Assembly: GCA_025175895.1 (NCBI GenBank)
Contig: CM045989.1
Coordinates: forward strand, 17,663,928 to 17,727,927
DNA length: 64,000 nucleotides
Source of the DNA: Wurfbainia villosa
Taxonomy: Eukaryota; Streptophyta; Magnoliopsida; Zingiberales; Zingiberaceae
Reading direction: 5' to 3'
Part shown: positions 55,701 through 64,000 of the stretch, piece by piece
How the letters are laid out: every line of letters begins with the position of its first letter
Position numbering within the stretch: the first letter of the stretch is position 1
Notes under the pieces: generated by a model
Seen by the model: only the letters and a program-made list of their open reading frames with translations
Database searches by the model: none
What the model was told of the DNA's origin: nothing
Position numbers and translations under genes: made by a program

Positions 55701-55861
55701 CCCATCCCACCGCTTTTTCGAGGGTCTTATTTTCCATATATCGTATGTATCTCATTATGGACTTTGTTTCTAATGGAGATAGTATTGTTGGTTACTTGTA
55801 GAGATTGTGATTTCCTTTATGGTTTCATTGTGGGATTTCGTTTACTTGTGGACGGATATAC
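52756..55861 (+). repeat. Element G 3' LTR, interrupted by H
   Basis: Starts tgtaagatacaaaaataata and runs at least 3.1 kb, normal for Tekay/Del elements. Short frames inside it are not genes. It contains a hairpin array at 54666-54985. The end is beyond H, outside the window. The five bases before H are tatac. Confidence 0.85.
54666..54985 (+). repeat. Degenerate array of CCACT...AGTGG hairpin units
   Basis: Six units: ccactcggggtagtgg (54666), ccactatagatggtgg (54723), ccactgttgagggtagt (54760), ccactatagatgatgg (54796), ccactcatgggtagtg (54849), ccactcgagagtggtgg (54948). Several are followed by tagctggagttg. Confidence 0.7.
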
Positions 55862-57631
55862 TGTTAGACTCTCCGAGGCACAAAAACCGCTTTTTGCATT
55901 GCGGAAACCTTGGAAGTCGGCTACGGATCCGTGCAAAGATAAATAAAATAAATTCATGTACATGTTTAGAAACACTAGATCTACTTTAGATCTACATGGA
56001 AGAGTGTTACCCTTGTAGCGATGCCCTTCGCTTATCCCGTTCGTCCAAACGGTTGCAGGATCTCATAGAGTGTCAAGTGTACACTCCTCTACACGTATCC
56101 ACACGGACAAAAGGTTGGAGGTCACGACAATCGAGGAAAGGGAGAGAGCAAGAAGGGAGAGGGAAGAAGATTAAATCAATTCACCACTGATGTTATGGCT
56201 GGCCACATTAAGGATGGGGTTATAAACATCCATGTAATACCAAGAGCCATGGCTCTTGGTCTTCCTCATGAGGTGGCACACCATGATGTGTCCATGATGA
56301 TGTGGAACATCATCATTGGCCAACTACTTTGCCAAGTCACCATGAAGTGGCATTTGGTCAAGTCAAACTTGATCCTTCATCTTTCCTCTCAAGTCAAGTC
56401 AAACTTGACCTCTTATCTCCCATGGTTGATTAAATCTAACCTTTGAATCAAGTCAATTTAATTTAATGAATCTCTATTCATTAGTTTAAATTGACTCAAT
56501 GAATCAAATCTAAATTAGACAAATTCAACATTTGAATCAAATTGAGTCCAACTCAATTAGTCTAATTAGGATTACTCTTAATCCAATTTGGTTCATCCCA
56601 TGAACCTAATCCTCATGGTTCATCATATGAATCTAATCTCCATCTAATTGCCCTTTGTGTGTGACCCTATAGGTTCTTGTAACGTTGGCAATGTCCCTAA
56701 ACTGATTTAGGAACATAAGCAATGAGCGGTATCTAGCAACACATCATTGCTACCCAAGTTACAAGAATGTTGAGCTCCAACATCACCTTTGTGACTACTA
56801 ATTATGACTCTCACAATATGTGACAATGTCCCTCTATCCTTGACATCTAGATTGACCAATTGAGAAATACACCGTGTCATCCTCGGTACAATCTATATCT
56901 TGAACTCCAAATAGATTCACTCTAATCAAATGAGCTCAATATATCATATTGACTCATTTGGGCATGACCATGCACTTAGTGGTCTCACTCTATCAAGAAT
57001 CATGATATCACTCTGATCATAGAGGAGGGATAGATCCCATCTACATCACTCACATCCCTCGGTATAATTTGTTACATACCCAGTAATCGCCTTTATAGTC
57101 CACCCATTTACGGGTGACGTTTGATGAAGCCAAAGTATGCAACTCCTTATGTAGGGAATCATGGTGACTTCAGGTCCAAGGACTAATAGTCATACTAATA
57201 GTCACATGAGAAAGTATATGAAACTCATATAACAATCCATGATACTTTCTCATGGCGGGTCATTCAGTATACATTCTCCAATGCATACCCATGTGTCAAC
57301 TTGATATCTCATATCCATGACTTGTGAGATCAAGTCATCGAGTTAACCTATATGCTAGTCTCTTCGCATTAATATTGTCCCTGAATATTAATACTTGACT
57401 AGGAATGATTAAGAGTAGTATTCTCTATATCATCTCATTATCGATTTTACCAATCGATTGATATAGATAAGAACCTTCTACTCCAGGATGCTATTATACA
57501 TAGTTATTTGGCACCAATACAAGTAAGTATAATAACCATAAATAAATGTCTTTATAAATATATATAGGAATATGATTCAACAAGTCCATATAACAATCAT
57601 CACATGATCGACTCTAGGGATTTCACTAACA
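55862..57631 (-). repeat. Element H 3' LTR (1770 bp)
   Basis: The plus strand runs from tgttagactctccgagg to gatttcactaaca. On the minus strand it starts tgttagtgaaatccctag, as E does. The PPT lies at 57632-57651 (cactagtgctagtgggagat on the minus strand). Confidence 0.9.
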
Positions 57632-57651
57632 ATCTCCCACTAGCACTAGTG

Positions 57652-58090
57652 TCAATCACTGTAGTATCTAATACCCAATGACCTAGTGTGACCATCAAGC
57701 TTTTTCTGTGCCAAAGCCTTGGTTAAGGGATCTGCGATGTTAGCCTCTGTGGGTACTCTGCAAATCTTCACATCTCCTCTATCGATAATCTCTCGAATGA
57801 GATGGAAGTGTCGTAGTATGTGTTTGGTCCGCTGGTGTGAGTGAGGTTCCTTAGCCTGCGCAATCACTCCATTGTTGTCACAATAGAGCTCTATATGATC
57901 TGCTATGCTAGGAACCACCCCAAGCTCAGTAATGAACTTGCGGATCCAAACTGCCTCCTTTGTTGCCTCTAATGCAACAATATACTCGACCTATGTTGTA
58001 GAATCAACAACTGTGTTCTTCTTCGAACTCTTCCAGCTCACAGCGCCTCCATTCAAGCAAAACACGAACCCTGACTGCGATCTATAATCA
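57652..58090 (-). pseudogene. Element H RNase H
   Basis: Clear end block (ELYCDNNGVIAQAKEPHSHQ, ANIADPLTKALAQKK). The block around SSKK.NTVVDSTT is damaged by a small shift and a stop near 57990. Confidence 0.85.
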
Positions 58091-58092
58091 TC

Positions 58093-59165
58093 CTAGTCAG
58101 TTTGGAAGCTAGCATCACTGTAACCCTTTAAAGCTAGTTCCCTATTGCCTCCAAATATCAAGAAATATTCTTTAGTCCTTCTTAAGTACTTAAGAATATT
58201 CTTGACCGCTATCCAGTGACGCTCACCTGGATCTGACTGGTATCTGCTCGTCATGCTCAAAGCATACGAGACATCAGGACGAGTACATACCATGGCGTAC
58301 ATGATAGATCCTATGGCAGGTGCATAAGGGATCTTATCCATCCGGTCTCTCTCCTCTCTAGAAGAGGGACTTTGAGTCTTCGAAAGACTCACACCATGTG
58401 ACATTGACAAAAATCCCTTCTTAGAATTCTGTATGGCAAACTATAGTAATACCATGTCAATATAAGTACTCTGGCTTAGGCCAAACAATCTTTTAGATCT
58501 ATCTCTCTAGATCTTGATGCCTAGAATACAGGCTGCTTCACCTAAGTCCTTTATTGAGAAACACTTCCCCAACAAAGTCTTCACAGACTGTAGCGAAGGG
58601 ATGTCATTCCCAATGAGTAGTATGTCATCCACATACAATACAAGGAAGACAACTGCATTCCCATTAACCCTCTTGTAGACACAGAGTTCATCTTCATTCT
58701 TGATGAAACTAAACTGTTTGATCGCATCATCGAATCGAAGATTCTAGCTCCGAGAAGCTTGTTTTAGCCCATAAATGGACTTTTATAGCTTGCATACTTT
58801 CCCAGTATATTGTAGATCTACAAAACCCTCAGGTTGTGTCATGTACACTCCCTCGAGCAAGTTTCCATTAAAAAATGCGGTTTTGACATCCATCTGCCAG
58901 ATCTTATAATGGTGGTACGCTGCAATAGCAAGCATGATCTAAATGGACTTAAACATCGCAACTGGAGAAAATGTTTCATCATAGTCAATACCATGAATTT
59001 GCTTAAAATCTTTAGCCACCAATCGACCCTTATAGGTATGCGTAAGTCCATCCATGTCAGTCTTTCTTTTAAAGACCCACTTAGACCCAATGAGTTTTAC
59101 GCCTTCAGGTGGATCAACTAAAGTCCATACTTTGTTGGTGTACATGGATTCCATCTCGGATCTCA
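58093..59165 (-). pseudogene. Element H reverse transcriptase
   Basis: YVDD at 58624-58635. Pieces with SAMG/APAIGSIMYAMVCTRPDV, LIGSKWVFKRKTDMDG and FKQIHGIDYDETFSPVAMF are readable in more than one frame. Stops and shifts lie near 58450, 58740 and 58930. Confidence 0.87.
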
Positions 59166-60670
59166 TGGCCTCTAGCCATTTCTCAGAATCTGGGCTCATC
59201 ACAGCTTCCTGATAGGAGGTAGGCTCATTCTCAATGAGCATAACATCATCATGGTTAGACAAGAGAAATGAGTATCTCTCAGGCAGATGACGTACCCTAT
59301 CAGACCTGCGAAGAGGTAGGTCTACCTGAACAGGTTGTTGTTCCATAACTCTTTGTGCAACAATCTCATCATCCACAACACTTTGTAGTTCCTGTTCAAC
59401 CTCCATCAAGGCCTCAGTGCTATGGTCTATATCTTGAATTTCATCAAGATCGAACGTACTCCCACTAGTTTTTCTAGAAACAAAGTCCCTTTCTAGAAAT
59501 ATCCTAGTCTTTGCCACAAACACTTTGTGCTGACTGGGAATGTAGAAGTAATATCCCTTCGTTTCCTTGGGATATCCAACAAAATAGCACTTATCGGATT
59601 TGGGTCCCAGTTTGTCTGAGACTTGACGTCGAACATAAGCCTCACAACCTCAAATCCTCATGAAAGACATCTGGGGATTTTTCCTTGTCCATATCGTATA
59701 TGGTGTCTTTATCATAGCTTTGGATGAAACATGGTTAAGTGTGAAGGCTGTTGTGTCTAGAGCATATCCCCAAAAGAATTTAGAAAGATCTGGTGACTCA
59801 TCATAGATTGTACCATATCTAATAGGGTACGATTCCTCATTTTGAATACACTATTCCACTGTGGTGTTCCAAGAGGAGTGAGTTGGGATAGAATCCCACA
59901 GTCAGCTAGATAGTCACGAAACTCATGGCTAAGGTATTCACCACTTCTATCTAATCGTAGTATCTTAATACTCTTGCCAAGTTGGTTTTGTACTTCATTC
60001 TTGAATTCTTTGAACTTTTTAAAGGATTCTGACTTATGTGTCATTAGATATACATAACCATATCTACTGAAGTCATCAGTAAATATAATGAAGTACCTAT
60101 AACCACCTCTAGCAGCGACATTGAAAGGACCACACACATCACTATGTATAAGTCTTAACAAGTCTTTTGCTCTTTCGTTGTGTCCACTAAAGGGAGTCTT
60201 GGTCATATTTCCTAGAAGGCATGACTCGCATGTCTCATATGATTCAAAATCAAATGATTCCAGTAACCCATCCTTATGGAGCTGGGATAAGCGACTCTCA
60301 TTTATGTGACCTAAGCGACAATGCCAGAGATAGGTTTGGTTCAACTCATTTGACTTGAATCTTTTGGTACTTATGTTATAGATAGGGTTCTCTAAGTCTA
60401 GAATGTAGAGTCTGTTCATCAGAGGTGCACTGCAATAGAACATATCATTTAAATAAATGGAACAACATTTGTTCTTTATTATAAATGAAAAGCCTTTCTT
60501 GTCTAAACAAGAAACTGATATGATGTTCTTTGTGAGAGAAGGCACATAATAACATTCATCTAATTCTAGTACAAGCCCAGAGGACAGAGATAGAAAATAA
60601 GTTCCTACTACAACAGTAGCAACCCTTGCTCCATTGCCTACTCGTAGGTCTACCTCGCCCTTCGTCAATG
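59166..60670 (-). pseudogene. Element H integrase and protease C-terminal part
   Basis: 59757-60668 is one 303-residue frame: protease end (VDLRVGNGARVATVVVGTYF), GAG-pre-integrase (HCRLGHINESRL ... CESCLLG), rve core with HSDVCGPF and LRLDRSGEYLSHEF (sister copies: LRSDRGGEY). The last motif reads PQWNSVFKMRNRTLL. A shift near 59790 separates the C-terminal domain (58939-59523). Confidence 0.88.
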
Positions 60671-60882
60671 CCCTGCTATTTCTCAGCGCCTATACATTAG
60701 TACAAATATGAGAAGCACATCCGGTATCAAATACCCATGATGAAGAAGTAGATAGATTGACTTCTACAACATATATACCTGAAGTAGAAGTCTCACTTCT
60801 CTTCTTCTTAAGATCTTCCAGGTATCCTTTGTAGTTCCGCTTCCAGTGACCGGTCTGATTGCAGTGGTAGCATTCACCTTCT
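60671..60882 (-). pseudogene. Element H Gag zinc knuckle and protease active site
   Basis: CYHCNQTGHWKRNY: the last Cys of the knuckle is Tyr. Then WVFDTGCASHIC with the protease DTG. The reading frame upstream of 60883 (to 60956) is LTR sequence of I, not gag. Confidence 0.85.
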
Positions 60883-62712
60883 TGTTGGGTTTTCCGAGTC
60901 ACAAAAACTGCTTTTTTGCGTTGCGGAAACCTCAGAAGCCCCAGCCACGGATTCATGCGAAGTATAAAAAAAATAAAACTAACATGTATGTGTATAATAC
61001 CTTTAGATCTACTCTAGATCTACATGATAAGAAGTTACCCTTGAAGCGATGCCCTTCGCTTATCCCGCTTGTCCAAATGGATTGCTGAAACTCGAGAGTG
61101 TCAAGTGCACACTCCTCTATTGGTATCCACACAAGCAATAGGTGGAGAAAAGACAATCTTGAGTGTTCTAGCACTCCTTGAAGGTCTCGGCAATGGAGGA
61201 TTGGGAGAGAAAGAGAGGAAGAGAGCCAAGGAAGAAGATGATCCAAGGAAGAAGAAGATGGAGTTACCCAAAAACCATTCACTACTCATCAAGAAGTGGC
61301 CGACCACTTTAACCTTGGGGGGGTTACATGCATGCATGTAACTCCAAGAGACAATGGATCTTGGTCTCCCTCATGAGGTGGCACCACATGATAAGTCAAT
61401 GATGATGTGGAGCATCATCATTGGCCGACCATGCCAAGTCATCATCATGACATGACATTTGGTCAAGTCAAACTTGACCTTTCATCTTCCCTCTCAAGTC
61501 AAGTCAAACTTGATCTCTTATTTCCCATGGTTGATCAAATCCAACCATTTGATTCAAGTCAATTTTAATTTAATGAATCTCTATTCATTAATTTAAATTG
61601 ATTTGATGAATCAAATCTAAATTAGACTCATTCAATACTTGAATCAAATTGAGTCCAACTCAATTAGTCTAATTAGGATTACTCTTAATCCAATTTGGTT
61701 CATCCCATGAACCTAATCCTCATGGTTCATCATATGAACATAATCTTTATCTAATTTCCCTTTGTGTGTGACCCTATAGGTTCTTGTAACGTTGGCAATG
61801 TCCCTAAACCGATTTAGGAACATAAGCAATGAGCGGTATCTAGCAACACATCATTGCTACCCAAGTTACAAGAATGTTGAGCTCCAACATCACCTTTGTG
61901 ACTACTAATTATATGTGACAATGTCCCTCTATCCTTGACATCTAGATTGACCAATTGAGGCATAGACCGTGTCATCCTCGGTACAATCTATATCTTGAAC
62001 TCCAAATAGACTCACTCTAAACAAATGAGCTCAATATCTCATATTGACTCATTTGGGCATGGCCATGCACTCCATGGTCTCACTCTATCAAGAATATCGA
62101 TGTCACCCCCGTCATATAGGAGGGATAGATCCCATCTACATCACTCACATCCCTCCGCATAATTTGTTACATACCCAGTAACCGCCTTTATAGTCCACCC
62201 ATTTATGGGTGACGTTTGACGAAGCCAAAGTATGCAACTCCTTATGTAGGGAACCATGGTGACTTCAGGTCTAAGGACTAATAGTCATACTAATAGCCAC
62301 ATGAGAAAGTATATGACACTCATATAATGATCCATGATACTTTCTTATGGTGGGTCATTCAGTATACATTCTCCAATGCATACTCATGTGTCAACTTGAT
62401 ATCTCATATCCATGACTTGTGAGATCAAGTCATCGTATTGACCTACATGATAGTCTCTACGCATTAACATTGTCCCTGAATGTTAATACTCGACTAGGAA
62501 TGATTAAGAGTAGTGTTCTCTATATCATCTCATTATCGATTCAACCAATCGATTGATATAGATAAGAACCTACTACTCAAGAACATTATTATATTTAGTT
62601 ATTTGACACCAATACAAGTAAATATAATAACCATGCCTTTATAAATTGGAATATGATACAACAAGTCCATACAACAATCATCACATGATTGACTCTAGGG
62701 CTTTCACTAACA
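60883..62712 (-). repeat. Element I 3' LTR (1830 bp)
   Basis: The plus strand runs tgttgggttttccgag ... ctttcactaaca. Length and sequence match the E LTR (1827 bp) in reverse. The PPT is cactagtgctagtgggagtt on the minus strand at 62713-62732. Confidence 0.9.
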
Positions 62713-62726
62713 AACTCCCACTAGCA

Positions 62727-63182
62727 CTAGTGCCAATCACCGTAGTATCTAATACCCAATGACCTAGTGTGACCATCATGCTTTTTCTGTGCCAAAGCCT
62801 TGGTCAAGGGATCTGCGATGTTAGCCTCTGTGGGTACTCTGCAAATCTTCACATCTCCTCTATCGATAATCTCTCGAATGAGATGGAAGCGCCGTAGTAT
62901 GTGTTTGGTCCGCTGGTGTGAGCGAGGTTCCTTAGCCTGTGCAATCGCTCCATTGTTGTCACAATAGAGCTCTATAGGATCTGCAATGCTAGGAACCACC
63001 CCAAGCTCAGTAATGAACTTGCGGATCCAAACTGCCTCCTTTGCTGTCTCAGATGCAACAATATACTCGGCTTCTGTTGTAGAATCAGCAACTGTGTCCT
63101 GCTTCGAACTCTTCCAATTCATAGCGCCACCATTCAAGCAAAACACGAACCCTGACTGCGATCTATAATCATCCTGGTCAAT
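62727..63182 (-). pseudogene. Element I RNase H
   Basis: 139 residues from MFCLNGGAMNWKSSKQDTVA to the stop, with ADSTTEAEYIV, ELYCDNNGAIAQAKEPRSHQ and ANIADPLTKALAQKK all intact. A stop (FQ.DQDDY position, near 63183) separates it from the polymerase. It is the least damaged minus-strand Copia RNase H here. Confidence 0.87.
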
Positions 63183-64000
63183 TTAGAAGCTGGCATCACT
63201 GTAACCCTTTACAGCTAGCTCCTCATTGCCTCCAAATATCAAGAAATATTCTTTAGTCCTTCTCAAGTACTTAAGAATATTCTTGACTGCTATCCAGTGA
63301 TGCTCACCTGGATCTGACTGGTACCTACTCGTCATGCTCAAAGCATACGAGACATCAGGACGAGTACAGAGCATGACATACATGATAGATCCTATAGCAG
63401 ATGCGTAAGGGATCTTATCCATGCAGTCTCTCTCCTCTCTAGAAGAGGGACTTTGAGTCTTCGAAAGACTCACACCATGTGACATCGGCAGAAGTCCCTT
63501 CTTGGAATTCTGCATGGCAAACCGTAGTAATACCGTGTCAATGTATGTACTCTGACTTAGGCCAAGCAATCTTTTAGATCTCTCTCTATAGATCTTAATG
63601 CCTAGAATATAGGCTGCTTCACCTAAGTCCTTCATTGAGAAGCACGTCCCTAGCCAAGTCTTCACAGACTGTAGCGAAGGGATGTCATTCGCAATGAGTA
63701 GTATGTCATCCACATACAATACAAGGAAGACAACTATGTTCCCATTAACACTCTTGTAGACACAGGGTTCATCTTCATTCTTGAAGAAACTAAACTGTTT
63801 GATCGCATCATCGAATCGAAGATTCCAACTCTGAGAGGCTTGCTTTAGCCCATAAATGGACCTTTACAGCTTGCATACTTTCCTAGTATGCTGTGTATCT
63901 TCAAAACCCTCAGGTTGTGTCATGTACACATCCTCGAGTAAGTTTCCATTCAAAAATGCGGTTTTGACATCCATCTGCAAGATCTCATAATCGTGGTATG
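63183..64000 (-). pseudogene. Element I reverse transcriptase, partial (continues outside window)
   Basis: YVDDILLIAND with YVDD at 63705-63716, LGTCFSMKDLGEAAYILGIK, SAIGSIMYVMLCTRPDVSYA. Upstream palm blocks (FDDAIKQFGFF.NEDEPCVY) continue to 64000 but in part need another frame or contain a stop. Confidence 0.85.

Larger units (their letters stand above)
48807..55861 (+). mobile_element. Element G: 5'-truncated chromodomain Gypsy element (Tekay/Del-like)
   Basis: The window holds a Gag tail, protease, RT, RNase H, integrase with chromodomain, PPT and a long 3' LTR (from 52756, over 3.1 kb), all plus strand in Gypsy order. The 5' LTR and most of gag are missing left of the B4 LTR. Element H interrupts the 3' LTR at 55861. 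The coding region has many TAG/TGA/TAA codons and a 134-bp tandem duplication, so it is dead. Confidence 0.9.
55862..60882 (-). mobile_element. Element H: Angela-like Copia (minus strand), interrupted by I
   Basis: The 3' LTR (55862-57631) lies inside the G LTR. Minus-strand RNase H, RT, integrase, protease and zinc knuckle follow up to 60882, where the LTR of I begins. The rest of gag, leader and 5' LTR must lie beyond the window if they exist. Coding parts are broken. Confidence 0.9.
60883..64000 (-). mobile_element. Element I: Angela-like Copia (minus strand), 3' half inside window
   Basis: The 3' LTR is 60883-62712, followed on the minus strand by RNase H and RT up to the window end. The five bases before it are cttct; the matching TSD is outside the window. 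It sits inside the gag of H. Confidence 0.9.

Noticed and set aside
56195..56446. Short plus-strand frame with MAGHIKDGVINIHV
   Set aside because: It is antisense inside the H LTR and has no counterpart as protein in E or I LTRs.

Overview
This window is plant nuclear DNA made almost entirely of LTR retrotransposons. I see no host gene, no complete tRNA or rRNA gene, and nothing bacterial. The evidence is TG...CA-bounded LTR pairs, 5-bp target-site duplications (TSDs), primer-binding sites (PBS) for plant initiator-Met tRNA (Copia families) and tRNA-Asp (Tat/Athila-like Gypsy families), polypurine tracts (PPT), and decayed gag-pol genes. Long Angela/BARE-like Copia elements, SIRE-like Copia relatives, a chromodomain Gypsy and deep nesting point to a large repeat-rich angiosperm genome, perhaps a monocot. 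The species cannot be read from this.

Layout. 1-1640: the end of an unidentified LTR (X), inserted into a reversed SIRE-like gag-only element (B3, 1641-2567). 2568-29643: element A, a non-autonomous tRNA-Asp-primed element whose 3' LTR is split by element C (7863-29346, minus). C is split by Angela-type Copia D (11711-27324, minus, TSD ATAAT). D is split inside gag by gag-only element B1 (16816-23538, plus, TSD CTTTA). This nest is four layers deep. At 29643/29644 the A LTR is joined abruptly to the 3' part of a second gag-only element, B2 (ends 33596). An (AT)28 tract follows, then 5'-truncated Angela-type element E (33653-40207), then a divergent Angela-type LTR (40226 to about 42009). 42010-48806 is a reversed B-type solo LTR (B4) holding a young gag-only element F (42951-48315, TSD ACTTG) with an intact 576-codon gag. 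48807-55861 is a 5'-truncated chromodomain Gypsy element (G). Its 3' LTR is interrupted by Angela-type H (from 55862, minus), and H is interrupted in gag by Angela-type I (60883 to the window end, minus).

How the parts relate. Autonomous-type proteins (protease, integrase, reverse transcriptase, RNase H) occur only in D, E, G, H and I, and all are broken. A, C, B1-B3 and F have cis signals and gag-like genes but no pol in what is present, so they would need enzymes from elsewhere. The most interesting non-coding signals are: a block of short palindromes (CGATCG or CAGTCGACTG) just upstream of the TATA box in B/F LTRs that differs strongly between the two LTRs of one element; a stem-loop shared by B1, B2 and probably F; an LTR minisatellite of CCAAG...CTTGG units; paired PPTs in A and C; and a tRNA-Asp antisense fragment inside A. 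Several distances and frames were counted by eye. Lineage names come from remembered family features, not from a search.
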